Positions 27,012 through 35,093 of a DNA stretch of 64,000 bases are shown one piece after another. Under the pieces are notes generated by a model, which made no database searches, was not told the DNA's origin, and was given only the letters and a program-made list of their open reading frames with translations. This DNA comes from Flavobacterium sp. (GTDB taxonomy: Bacteria > Bacteroidota > Bacteroidia > Flavobacteriales > Flavobacteriaceae), in NCBI GenBank assembly GCA_020403245.1, contig JADBYA010000030.1:62001-126000 (forward strand), given 5' to 3'. The translations under genes were made by a program, and so were the position numbers. Each line of letters starts with the position of its first letter. Position 1 is the first letter of the stretch.

Positions 27012-27691
27012 TTACAATTCCATTTTAAATTCTCCACTTTATCAGTACTGCTTCCATTTAAATTGTAATGCCACCATTCGGAGTCGAAAGATTTGAAGTT
27101 ATTTTGCAACATTATTGCTTTCAAAAATTTTCTATTTGCTACTATTTCATCTGATAATTCTAAGAAATTATGACTGGCCTCTTTACCAAAAAAGTCAAAT
27201 TGGGTTCCCATATCTAGTTCAATACCGTTTAAATCTACTAGCGAAATATCTACGGCCCCACCCCGATTATGAATGGAGCCTTTCTTCGGATTGGCCACAA
27301 AATTCGCATCGGGAACAAGTTTAAACATCTTTTTCTGAATGGCTTTTGGGCGATAGCAATCGTAAAGTTTGATTTTATATCCTTTCGCAATAAAAGACGT
27401 ATTGGCTTCTAATAAAGCTTTTACCGTTTTAACTCTTAGAAAACACTCACCGCAAGGATATACTTTTTCTTTGAGGAAATTATCGGCTGTAGCATATTTC
27501 ATATCATATACAAAATCGTTACTGTAGTTTTTGAGATTGACAAACGCATTGCTGTCTTTTTCTTTTGTAATATCTAATAAAACTGGAGATTTATAGGAAT
27601 TAAGATAGTTTGATTTGCAGGACACGAGTGTAAGCGAACTAACGAAGCAGAATAGAAAACCTAAAATTAGTAGAAATGAATTTTTTTTCAT
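27008..27691 (-). CDS. D-alanyl-D-alanine dipeptidase-like M15 lipoprotein (VanX/DdpX family)
   Basis: A 227-residue exported peptidase. The signal peptide ends in the lipobox LVSC (Cys25), so a lipoprotein. Motifs of the VanX type: KLYDCYRPKAIQKKMF (catalytic Arg), NRGGAVDISLVD with the first zinc ligands, and EWWHYNL with the catalytic Glu and last His. It would cleave D-Ala-D-Ala in the periplasm for wall turnover; resistance is not implied outside a van cluster. The codons for the lipobox region coincide with the 20-bp repeat copy B. Confidence 0.88.
   Translation of the reverse strand: MKKNSFLLILGFLFCFVSSLTLVSCKSNYLNSYKSPVLLDITKEKDSNAFVNLKNYSNDFVYDMKYATADNFLKEKVYPCGECFLRVKTVKALLEANTSFIAKGYKIKLYDCYRPKAIQKKMFKLVPDANFVANPKKGSIHNRGGAVDISLVDLNGIELDMGTQFDFFGKEASHNFLELSDEIVANRKFLKAIMLQNNFKSFDSEWWHYNLNGSSTDKVENLKWNCN
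27621..27640 (+). repeat. 20-bp repeat, copy B (inside lipobox codons)
   Basis: GACACGAGTGTAAGCGAACT, 17 of 20 identical to 26385-26404. In the minus strand it encodes SSLTLVS just before the lipobox Cys of the dipeptidase. Confidence 0.5.
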
Positions 27692-27765
27692 ATAATTTCA
27701 TCTATATATCAGCATTAAAATTATATAAAAAATCGAAACGGAATAACTCGAAACTCGAAACTTTT

Positions 27766-29070
27766 TCAAACCTCATCACTCGTAAACGAATTATAATTTT
27801 TCTTTTTGAAAGGACGAATTATCAATCGGCCTTCTCGATCAAACCAAATGTAATTATAAACCCAATTGAGGAAGACTACCGCCTTGTTTTTAAAACCAAT
27901 TAAGGAAAATAAATGCACAAACATCCATACAAACCAAGCAAAAACGCCACTAAAATGATAACGTGGCAAGTCGACAACTGCGAGATTTCGTCCAATGGTT
28001 GCCATAGCGCCTTTGTTGTTGTATTCAAAAGGTGTCATGGGTTGCTTGTTTAATATTTTGACTAAATTTTCACCCAATAATTTTCCTTGTTGCATGGCGG
28101 GTTGTGCCATCATGGGATGACCATGGGGATAAAGTTCTGTTTCCATAGAGGCAATATCGCCAATGGCAAAAATATTCTCATAACCTGCAACTTGATTGTA
28201 CTGATTAACCCGAATTCGTTCAACTCTTTCCACTAATGATTTAGCGTCCAATCCGGCAATCTTTGCGCCTTGAACACCCGCTGTCCAAATAACAGTTGCG
28301 GTTTCAAATGTCAAATCAGAGTTGGTAGTGACCGTTCTTCCATCATAATTAGTTACCCGAACATTTTTCCATATCGTAACACCTAAATCTCTCAAGAATT
28401 TTTCAGCTTCGGCGGATGATTTTTCACTCATACTGTCCAAAACCCTGTCTTCGCCTTGCACCAAATTGATTTCCATTTTGGCAATATCCAAATCGGGATA
28501 ATCTTTTTGAAGAATCGCTTTTTTCATTTCGGCCAAGGCGCCTGCAAGCTCAACACCTGTTGGGCCGGCACCAACGATCACAAAATTGATTAACAAGTTT
28601 CTTTCTTTTTGTTCTTTAGCCAAAACGGCTTGCTCAAAGTTCTCCAATATCAAACTTCGAATATTCAATGATTGAGGAATGGTTTTCATAGACATGACAT
28701 TGCGCTCAATTTCCTTATTTCCAAAATAATTGGTTTTAGAACCAGTAGCAATCACTAAATAATCATAATGTAAATCTCCAATTTCAGAGATTATTTTCTG
28801 GTTTTTAGTATCAATTTCTTTGACTGAAGTCAATCGAAAATAAAAATCTTTATATTCCTGAATTACTTTACGAATGGGATAGGCAATAGAACCTGCTTCC
28901 AAACCTCCAGTGGCAACTTGGTATAACAGTGGCTGAAACGTATGATAGTTGTGTTTGTCGATAAGCACCACTTGAACATTTTTATTCCTGAGTTTTTTGG
29001 CTATTGCAATACCAGCAAAGCCAGCACCTATTATAATTACCCTGGGATTATTTGATGATGGAATATTCAT
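27766..29070 (-). CDS. Type II NADH dehydrogenase-like NAD(P)/FAD oxidoreductase
   Basis: A 434-residue flavoprotein. The FAD-binding loop is IIGAGFAGIAIAKKL at the N-terminus; the second nucleotide loop is VIVGAGPTGVELAGALAEM (about 165-183); IFAIGDIASM holds the FAD near 300. The C-terminal ~60 residues (GVFAWFVWMFVHLFSLIGF, then FDREGRLIIRP) form the membrane-attachment segment typical of NDH-2. It passes electrons from NADH to menaquinone without pumping protons. It lies 8 bp behind the rhodanese gene on the same strand. Confidence 0.93.
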   Translation of the reverse strand: MNIPSSNNPRVIIIGAGFAGIAIAKKLRNKNVQVVLIDKHNYHTFQPLLYQVATGGLEAGSIAYPIRKVIQEYKDFYFRLTSVKEIDTKNQKIISEIGDLHYDYLVIATGSKTNYFGNKEIERNVMSMKTIPQSLNIRSLILENFEQAVLAKEQKERNLLINFVIVGAGPTGVELAGALAEMKKAILQKDYPDLDIAKMEINLVQGEDRVLDSMSEKSSAEAEKFLRDLGVTIWKNVRVTNYDGRTVTTNSDLTFETATVIWTAGVQGAKIAGLDAKSLVERVERIRVNQYNQVAGYENIFAIGDIASMETELYPHGHPMMAQPAMQQGKLLGENLVKILNKQPMTPFEYNNKGAMATIGRNLAVVDLPRYHFSGVFAWFVWMFVHLFSLIGFKNKAVVFLNWVYNYIWFDREGRLIIRPFKKKNYNSFTSDEV

Positions 29071-29078
29071 AATAAAAG

Positions 29079-29399
29079 TTATTCTTCAATTGAAAAGGCA
29101 ACATCGCCTTTCCAGTTCATAAATCCTCCTTCGAGATTGAAAGTGTTTTCAAAACCCAATTGATTCATGATTTGACATGCTTGAGCACTTCGACCGCCTG
29201 CCTTGCAATAGACATAAAAGTTTTTTGTTTTGTCTAGCTCTTCAACTGCATGTATAAATCCTTGTCCTTTATAAATATCAATATTTATAGCACTAGGAAT
29301 TATACCATCACTACACTCTTCTGGCGTTCTAACATCCAAAACTACCGAGTTCGTATCTCTTTCCAATCTTGATTTCCAATCTTGTTGTGATAAGTTCAT
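29079..29399 (-). CDS. Single-domain rhodanese-like protein
   Basis: A 106-residue protein comprising one rhodanese domain: VVLDVRTPEECSDGIIPSAINID near the start and the active-site loop YCKAGGRSAQAC with catalytic Cys around residue 67. Likely a cytoplasmic sulfur carrier or thiosulfate sulfurtransferase. It is transcribed just ahead of the NDH-2 gene and divergent from the MarR gene. Confidence 0.92.
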   Translation of the reverse strand: MNLSQQDWKSRLERDTNSVVLDVRTPEECSDGIIPSAINIDIYKGQGFIHAVEELDKTKNFYVYCKAGGRSAQACQIMNQLGFENTFNLEGGFMNWKGDVAFSIEE

Positions 29400-29506
29400 T
29401 TTCTATTTATTTTGAGAAACAAATATAACGATTTTACTAATTTAAATTGGATAAGTGACGCCACAAACTAGCATCTTAAAAAAGATTAACAAAAAAATAA
29501 CATAAC

Positions 29507-29552
29507 ATTTGTATGCACAAATAAAATATGACTTAAATTTGTACCTACAAAT
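29507..29552 (+). promoter_or_regulatory. Promoter with two 16-bp MarR-type operator palindromes
   Basis: Two matching palindromes, ATTTGTATGCACAAAT (29507-29522) and ATTTGTACCTACAAAT (29537-29552), share arms ATTTGT/ACAAAT and lie 30 bp apart, about three helical turns. They overlap a Bacteroidetes promoter: TTG at 29509-29511 and TAAATTTG at 29534-29541, spacer 22 bp. Binding would cover both promoter elements, so repression is expected, most simply autoregulation by the MarR protein encoded right after it. Confidence 0.75.
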
Positions 29553-29567
29553 ATTGTAATGATTATA

Positions 29568-30026
29568 ATGAAAATTGAAGAAGTAATAAAATCAAACATA
29601 ACATTAAAGGATGCTAAAAAAGTAATTCTTAACATTATATATACTCAAAATGTTATCAACGATAAGTTTAATGAGATTTTAAAACCTAATGATTTATCGA
29701 GTGAGCAATATAATGTATTAAGAATTCTTCGAGGACAAAAAGGATCCCCCGCAAACATGTGTGTTATCCAAGAGAGAATGCTAGCTAAAAATAGTAACAC
29801 TACCCGATTAATTGACAAACTATTGCTTAAAAAGTATGTAACCAGAGAAGTTTGTCCAGAAAATAGAAGAAAAATAGAAGTTTTAATAACACAAAAAGGA
29901 TTGGATATCCTAACAGAATTAGATCCAAAAGTTGAAGAACACGAGCAACTATTTGCTAATAATTTAAATCAAGAAGAATTAGAACAATTAAACCATTTAT
30001 TAGAGAAGTACCGAACTATTAATTAA
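29568..30026 (+). CDS. MarR-family transcriptional regulator
   Basis: A ~152-residue winged-helix regulator. Start is either ATG 29559 or ATG 29568; I take MKIEEVIKSN at 29568. The wHTH is in the middle: LSSEQYNVLRILRGQKG (helices 2-3), CVIQERMLAKNSNTTRLIDKLLLKKYVTR (recognition helix and wing), with RRKIEVLITQKG as the wing end. It is first in a unit with a nitroreductase and a YceI protein, and its promoter has two palindromes. It probably responds to a phenolic or oxidising compound, but the ligand is unknown. Confidence 0.92.
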   Translation: MKIEEVIKSNITLKDAKKVILNIIYTQNVINDKFNEILKPNDLSSEQYNVLRILRGQKGSPANMCVIQERMLAKNSNTTRLIDKLLLKKYVTREVCPENRRKIEVLITQKGLDILTELDPKVEEHEQLFANNLNQEELEQLNHLLEKYRTIN

Positions 30027-30035
30027 TCACAAACT

Positions 30036-30668
30036 ATGAGTAATTTTATCAATAATGCCAATTGGCGTTATGCTACCAAAAAATTTGATTCTTCAAAAAA
30101 AGTATCTAAAGAAGATTTAGCCACTATTAAAGAAGCCATTCGTCTATCAGCTTCTTCATATGGTTTACAACCTTACAAAGTGTTTATAATTGAAAACCCA
30201 GAATTGAGAGCACAATTGCAACCTGCAGCATGGGGACAATCGCAAATTGTAGATGCTTCCCACTTGATTGTATTTGCAAACATTACTAATATCGGGGAAA
30301 AAGAAATTGATGAGAGTTTAGCTTTAACTGCTAAAACAAGAGGATTACCAGCTGATGCTTTGAAAGGATATGGCGATTTTATGAAATCAAAGATAACCTC
30401 GCTTCCAGAAGAAGAAAGAAATACTTGGACTTCAAAACAAACCTATTTAGCTTTGGGTAATTTACTAAACATTGCCTCCGAATTAAAAATTGATGTTACT
30501 CCGATGGAAGGTTTTGAAGTTGCAAAATTAAACGAAATTCTAGGTTTAGAAAAGCTAGGATTGAATGCATCAGTATTGGCTACTATTGGATACCGTCATA
30601 AGGATGATGCCACACAAAATTATGCTAAAGTGCGTAAATCAAATGAAGAACTATTTATCAATTTATAA
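30036..30668 (+). CDS. NAD(P)H-dependent nitroreductase-family oxidoreductase
   Basis: A 210-residue FMN enzyme of the NfsB/DrgA type. ANWRYATKKFDSSKKVS at the N-terminus and RLSASSYGLQPYKVFII carry the FMN-contacting Arg/Ser residues; QTYLALGNLLNIASELKIDVTPMEGF is the dimer/FMN region. It reduces nitroaromatics or quinones with NAD(P)H. Co-transcribed 9 bp after the MarR gene, which likely controls it. Confidence 0.92.
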   Translation: MSNFINNANWRYATKKFDSSKKVSKEDLATIKEAIRLSASSYGLQPYKVFIIENPELRAQLQPAAWGQSQIVDASHLIVFANITNIGEKEIDESLALTAKTRGLPADALKGYGDFMKSKITSLPEEERNTWTSKQTYLALGNLLNIASELKIDVTPMEGFEVAKLNEILGLEKLGLNASVLATIGYRHKDDATQNYAKVRKSNEELFINL

Positions 30669-30692
30669 TCAATAACTAAAACAATTAAAAAA

Positions 30693-31262
30693 ATGAAAAA
30701 TCTAAAAACAATTGCAATTGCATTATTAGTAGCTTTTGGAACAACTGCTGTTTCTGCACAAAACAAAAAAATCAACCTTGAAAAAAGTAAAATCAACTGG
30801 GTTGGAGAAAAAGTAACTGGAAAACATTCGGGAACAATTAATTTCAAAGATGGTGTTTTAGTATTCCAAAAAAACAAACTTGCCGGTGGAATTTTCACAG
30901 TAAATATGGCTTCTATCACTGTTACCGATATAAAAGCAGGAGAAGGAAAAGAAGATTTAGAAGATCACTTGAAAGCAGATGATTTTTTTGGAACTGAAAA
31001 ATTTGATACTGCAAAAATTGAATTTAAAACTATTGCTACAAAATCAAAAGAATTATACACTGTTACTGCCGATTTAACCATCAAAGGAATTACCAAACCA
31101 GTAACCTTTAATATGGCTGTAAATGGAAATACTGCTTCAACCACGTTCAAAGTGGACAGAACAAAATATGACATCAAATATGGTTCAAAAAGTTTCTTTG
31201 AAAGTATTGGAGACAAAGCCATTTATGACGAATTCGAATTAACTGTTGCCCTACAGTTCTAA
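30693..31262 (+). CDS. YceI-family lipocalin-like periplasmic protein
   Basis: A 189-residue exported protein: signal peptide MKNLKTIAIALLVAFGTTAVSAQ, then the YceI barrel with KSKINWVGEKVTGKHSGTI, DHLKADDFFGTEKFDTAKIEF and LTIKGITKPVTFNM. The family binds isoprenoid-like lipids such as polyprenyl pyrophosphate or quinone precursors. Last gene of the MarR unit and followed by a strong terminator. Confidence 0.95.
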   Translation: MKNLKTIAIALLVAFGTTAVSAQNKKINLEKSKINWVGEKVTGKHSGTINFKDGVLVFQKNKLAGGIFTVNMASITVTDIKAGEGKEDLEDHLKADDFFGTEKFDTAKIEFKTIATKSKELYTVTADLTIKGITKPVTFNMAVNGNTASTTFKVDRTKYDIKYGSKSFFESIGDKAIYDEFELTVALQF

Positions 31263-31289
31263 TTAGGTTTTATACTTTTAAAAAAATCA

Positions 31290-31320
31290 AACCTCGGAAA
31301 GCCATTTTCGAGGTTTTTTT
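31290..31320 (+). terminator. Intrinsic terminator after yceI gene
   Basis: AACCTCG(G)AAA / TTT(T)CGAGGTT stem with a GCCA loop and a following run of seven T's. Confidence 0.85.
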
Positions 31321-31387
31321 AATGAATACATGATAATATCTAAGCTCAATACTTCTTGTTTTAATTTAATGTAATTAACTTTATGCC

Positions 31388-31957
31388 ATGAAAAGAATTG
31401 TAATTATTGACAATTATGACAGCTTTACGTTCAACTTGGTTCATTATTTAGAAGATTTGAATACGGTGGTAACTGTATATAGAAACAATGAATTTGAATT
31501 GGATGAATTAGTGAAATTTGACAAAATTCTACTTTCACCTGGACCAGGAATTCCCGATGAAGCTGGATTATTAAAAGCGGTTATTTCAAAATATGCCGAA
31601 AGCAAAAGTATTCTTGGCGTTTGTTTAGGACAACAAGCCATTGCCGAAGTATTTGGCGGTACTTTAATCAACTTGGATGAGGTTTTTCATGGTATTGCTA
31701 GCAAAGTCACTAAATCCGTTACAGATGAAGCTTTATTTAACAAACTACCAAACGAGTTTGAAGTGGGTCGCTATCATTCTTGGGTAGTCAATAAAAATAA
31801 TTTTCCAGATGTTCTAGAAATCACCTCAACAGATGAAAACGGACAAATCATGTCGTTGCGTCACAAAACATTTGATGTAAAAGGAGTGCAATTCCATCCC
31901 GAAAGTATTTTAACACCTTTTGGTAAACAAATATTAAAAAATTGGATTATTAATTAA
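31388..31957 (+). CDS. trpG: Anthranilate/aminodeoxychorismate synthase glutamine amidotransferase
   Basis: A 189-residue class I glutaminase. IIDNYDSFTFNLVHYLE opens the family, LLSPGPGIPDEAG is the oxyanion strand, GVCLGQQAIAEVFGG places the nucleophile Cys near 79, and VQFHPESI completes the Cys-His-Glu triad. It supplies ammonia to TrpE or PabB. The gene is complete, but no trpE precedes it and a decayed trpA copy follows it, so the tryptophan operon seems to have been deleted around it. It has probably been kept as PabA for folate synthesis. Confidence 0.93.
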   Translation: MKRIVIIDNYDSFTFNLVHYLEDLNTVVTVYRNNEFELDELVKFDKILLSPGPGIPDEAGLLKAVISKYAESKSILGVCLGQQAIAEVFGGTLINLDEVFHGIASKVTKSVTDEALFNKLPNEFEVGRYHSWVVNKNNFPDVLEITSTDENGQIMSLRHKTFDVKGVQFHPESILTPFGKQILKNWIIN

Positions 31958-32021
31958 TCTAAAATATATAATATTCAAATTGTTAAATAATATAACTAAT
32001 AGTATTAGTTTACATATAATT

Positions 32022-32261
32022 AAGTAGTCATTTAAGGGAAATAGAGATAGTTTTGATGAAATTCAGATGAACTATTTTGAAAGAATTGCCAATATGAATT
32101 TGAAAAATCCTCAAATTATTGAATTCGGAATAAGCAGTTAAACCATATTTCAACAAGCTACTAAATACCAAAAATGAGCTATAATTGGTAGTAGTTTTAT
32201 TCAATAGATTACAAAAAACGGACTTCATTTTATTGAAAATTATATCTATAATATACTTTAA
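32022..32261 (+). pseudogene. trpA: Decayed 3' part of trpA (tryptophan synthase alpha)
   Basis: Continuous frame reading (stops as *): SFKGNRDSFDEIQMNYF, ERIANMNLKNPQIIEFGISS, then *TIFQQATKYQK*AIIGSSFIQ*ITKNGLHF. This matches the C-terminal third of flavobacterial TrpA, which has RIADMNLKNPQIIGFGIS and GAIIGSAF. Four in-frame stops (TAG 32025, TAA in place of Glu, TGA in place of the Gly before AIIGS, TAG) and a Gly-to-Glu change in GFGIS show it is dead. It starts 64 bp after trpG, the place expected if trpD-trpC-trpF-trpB were deleted. The flanking bases, 31958-32021 and 32262-32380, show no other gene. Confidence 0.85.
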
Positions 32262-32383
32262 TTAAAGTATAGTAATAAATTGATAAACAATTAATTAAAT
32301 ATTAGCTATAGATTTTACTTATACTGAACTTGTTTTGATAATTGTATTGGTTTTATTTTGCTAATTACTTAGTTATCAACAAT

Positions 32384-32417
32384 TTTGCAATTATTACTAA
32401 ACATTTTCCTAAATTTG
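32384..32417 (+). promoter_or_regulatory. Bacteroidetes-type promoter
   Basis: TTTG at 32384-32387 and TAAATTTG at 32410-32417, spacer 22 bp, 38 bp upstream of the next ATG at 32456. Same element and spacing as at the MarR gene. It reads into the small coiled-coil protein gene. Confidence 0.6.
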
Positions 32418-32455
32418 TTTTTACTTGTCAAATCAACAACTAAAACCAAACTATT

Positions 32456-32803
32456 ATGGGGCTTTTTAATATTCATGAAAAGAAAGTAATCAACGAACTT
32501 TGCCGAAAGAGTGAAGCTATAGGTAAAGACGTTAGCAAAGAAATAGACGAACTCTTTGACGATTTAAAAACTGATTATGACGAAAACAAAATTGTTATTA
32601 GAGAGTTTAATGATTTTGTAAACGAAATAGAAAAAAAACTTTCACCTCAAGATGTTGAAAAACTTCATAGTTTCTCCACTCGATTGAATAAAGTAAAACG
32701 TTGTGCCAAGAAAGGTGTTGAAGCCGTTCGAGAAATAGCTAGGGAACAAAAAAAAGCCACCAAAGAAACTGTTAGAGAGCATCAAGAATATTTATACACC
32801 TAA
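32456..32803 (+). CDS. Small coiled-coil hypothetical protein
   Basis: A 115-residue cytoplasmic protein, highly charged (many K/E/D), predicted helical throughout with heptad-like Leu/Val/Ile spacing (EIDELFDDLKTDYDENKIV, EIEKKLSPQDVEKLHSF). No signal peptide, no recognised domain. It has its own promoter and meets yaaA tail to tail with one base between. Function unknown. Confidence 0.7.
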   Translation: MGLFNIHEKKVINELCRKSEAIGKDVSKEIDELFDDLKTDYDENKIVIREFNDFVNEIEKKLSPQDVEKLHSFSTRLNKVKRCAKKGVEAVREIAREQKKATKETVREHQEYLYT

Positions 32804-32804
32804 A

Positions 32805-33563
32805 TTATCTTGTAAACACAATCGTATTCCCTTTGCTCAAAGTTGCTTCAAAAGCATACCCTTCATAGTTAAATCCTTTAAGGTCGTCGATAGTTTCTGC
32901 ATTGGTATCAATGATATAACGAACCATCATGCCTCTTGCTTTTTTGGCAAAAAAACTAATCATCTTAAGTTTACCGTCCTTATAATCTCTAAACTCTGGA
33001 GTAACAACTGGAACTTTCAATGTCTTAGTATCTATAGCACTGAAATATTCATTACTAGCCAAGTTGATAAACAACTCTCCTTTTTGTAATTCTTCATTTA
33101 AAGATTTGGTAATGGTCTTTTTCCAAAACTCATATAAGTTTTTGTTTTTCCCAATAGCCATCGAAGTTCCCATTTCCAATCGATACGCTTGCATTAAATC
33201 CAATGGTTTTAACAATCCATACAATCCTGATAAAATTCGGAGTTTGTCCTGTAAAACGGATAATTTTTCTGATGGCATACTATAAACATCCAATCCGCTA
33301 TACACATCACCATCAAAAGCATAAATTGCTTGCCTGGAATTATCTAGGGTAAAAGGTGTTTCCCATTCTTGATTGCGTTGCCAATTGAGTGCTGCCAATT
33401 TATCTGAAATATCCATTAACTCCGAAAGTTGCTTTGGTTTTTTCTTTTTTAAGGTATTTTGAATAGTAGCAGCTTGTTCTAAAAACTGTGGTTCAGTGAA
33501 ACTCAAAGTCGGCACTGCTTTTTCAAAGTTTAATGATTTGGCTGGGGATATAACGATTTTCAT
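32805..33563 (-). CDS. yaaA: Peroxide stress protein YaaA
   Basis: A 252-residue protein of normal DUF328/YaaA length, beginning MKIVISPAKSLNF, with ISDKLAALNWQR, AIYAFDGDVYSGLD, ILSGLYGLLKPLDLMQAYRLEMGTSM and the C-terminal ISFFAKKARGMMVRYII. YaaA lowers free iron and protects DNA under H2O2 stress. It is monocistronic here, with the stop codon one base from the convergent small protein gene. Confidence 0.95.
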   Translation of the reverse strand: MKIVISPAKSLNFEKAVPTLSFTEPQFLEQAATIQNTLKKKKPKQLSELMDISDKLAALNWQRNQEWETPFTLDNSRQAIYAFDGDVYSGLDVYSMPSEKLSVLQDKLRILSGLYGLLKPLDLMQAYRLEMGTSMAIGKNKNLYEFWKKTITKSLNEELQKGELFINLASNEYFSAIDTKTLKVPVVTPEFRDYKDGKLKMISFFAKKARGMMVRYIIDTNAETIDDLKGFNYEGYAFEATLSKGNTIVFTR

Positions 33564-33665
33564 ATATTTTTTTTAATAAGTCAAAAATACGAATTAATTA
33601 TGATAACAAAAAGCGAAAGCAAAATCTTAATTTATCTATATTTGCCTAACTAAATCGATATAGTA

Positions 33666-35093
33666 ATGGAAGAATGCATCTCCGTTTTTGATATGCTAAA
33701 AATAGGTGTTGGACCATCAAGTTCACATACACTTGGACCATGGCGTGCCGCAGAACGTTTTCTTAACGAACTGAAAGAAGAAAACCTGTTAGACAAAACA
33801 ACCAAAGTAAAAATTGATTTATACGGTTCGCTTTCCCTCACTGGTAAAGGGCATGCTACAGATTTTGCTATAATGTTAGGTTTAAGCGGTCAGGACCCAG
33901 AATACATTCCAGTAAAAAATATTGATAATATTGTACAAACCATAAAAAAAACACATCAAATCAAGTTAGCTAACATACTGCTAATTCCTTTTGATGCTGA
34001 AACCGATATCGTATTCAATAAAAACTTCCTGCCGTTTCATGCCAATGGAATGACGTTTACTAGCTATGCTTCTAACGGAACGGAATATGTGTCAACTTTC
34101 TACTCCATTGGTGGTGGATTTGTAGTAAAAGAAGAACGAATCAATGCTAAAAAAAAATTAGCTATAAAGTGTGCGTTCCCCTTCCCTACTCAAAATGCAG
34201 CAGCATTACTGCAATACGCTATCTCAGAAAACAAATTAATATCAGAGATTGTTTATGCCAATGAAATATCTATGCGTCCCGAAGCAGAAGTGCATAGTGA
34301 ACTGATGCGTATTTGGAATACTATGCTCGAATGTATGTATATCGGTTGTCATTCGGAAGGGATATTGCCTGGTGGTTTAAATGTAAGACGACGCGCTTTT
34401 GATATGCATCAAGGTTTGATTGGTTTGGCAAACTACTCAACTCCACAAGAATGGTTAGAAACTATTCGAAAAACAGAAGTGAAGTTTCGACAAATATTAA
34501 AATGGGTTTCCTGTTTTGCACTTGCTGTTAACGAGGTAAATGCAGCTTTAGGAAGAGTAGTTACAGCTCCGACTAATGGAAGTGCTGGTGTGATACCAGC
34601 CGTTCTAATGTATTATTTAGTAATTGAAAATCATCAAGCTGGAGAAAAAGAAATTAAACAATTCTTGATGGTAGCTGGAGAAATTGGAAGTATCTTCAAA
34701 AAAGGTTCTACCATATCCGCCGCTATGGGTGGTTGTCAGGCAGAAATTGGCGTTTCGTCTGCTATGGCAGCTGCTGCACTTTGTGAAGTTATGGGTGGCA
34801 CACCAGAACAAGTTTTAATGGCTGCCGAAATAGCCATGGAACATCACTTAGGACTAACCTGTGATCCAATAGGCGGTTTGGTTCAAATTCCGTGTATTGA
34901 GCGCAATACTATGGGTGCCATTAAAGCCATCAACGCAGCAGAACTCGCTATGGAAACTGATGCTAAAAATGCCAAAGTGCCATTGGATAAGGTGATTGAT
35001 ACGATGTGGCAAACTGCCAAAGATATGAACTCCAAATACAAAGAAACCTCCGAAGGAGGATTGGCCGTGGCTGTGAATATGGCGGATTGTTAA
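33666..35093 (+). CDS. sdaA: L-serine ammonia-lyase, single-chain Fe-S type
   Basis: A 475-residue enzyme combining beta and alpha domains. The beta domain starts [23 protein letters not shown]; the alpha domain includes [17 protein letters not shown], a [14 protein letters not shown] helix and [16 protein letters not shown], the Cys ligands of the 4Fe-4S cluster. It converts L-serine to pyruvate and ammonia. It stands alone; its stop overlaps the 3' end of the convergent porin gene by 4 bp. The RidA earlier in the window would detoxify the aminoacrylate intermediate of such chemistry. Confidence 0.94.
   Translation: MEECISVFDMLKIGVGPSSSHTLGPWRAAERFLNELKEENLLDKTTKVKIDLYGSLSLTGKGHATDFAIMLGLSGQDPEYIPVKNIDNIVQTIKKTHQIKLANILLIPFDAETDIVFNKNFLPFHANGMTFTSYASNGTEYVSTFYSIGGGFVVKEERINAKKKLAIKCAFPFPTQNAAALLQYAISENKLISEIVYANEISMRPEAEVHSELMRIWNTMLECMYIGCHSEGILPGGLNVRRRAFDMHQGLIGLANYSTPQEWLETIRKTEVKFRQILKWVSCFALAVNEVNAALGRVVTAPTNGSAGVIPAVLMYYLVIENHQAGEKEIKQFLMVAGEIGSIFKKGSTISAAMGGCQAEIGVSSAMAAAALCEVMGGTPEQVLMAAEIAMEHHLGLTCDPIGGLVQIPCIERNTMGAIKAINAAELAMETDAKNAKVPLDKVIDTMWQTAKDMNSKYKETSEGGLAVAVNMADC

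Noticed and set aside
27008..27691. Vancomycin-resistance gene
   Set aside because: VanX-like dipeptidases also act in normal wall turnover; no vanHA or regulators are nearby.
32028..32228. Minus-strand frame of 66 codons
   Set aside because: It lies antisense over the trpA remnant and has no family-like residues; the plus strand explains the region.
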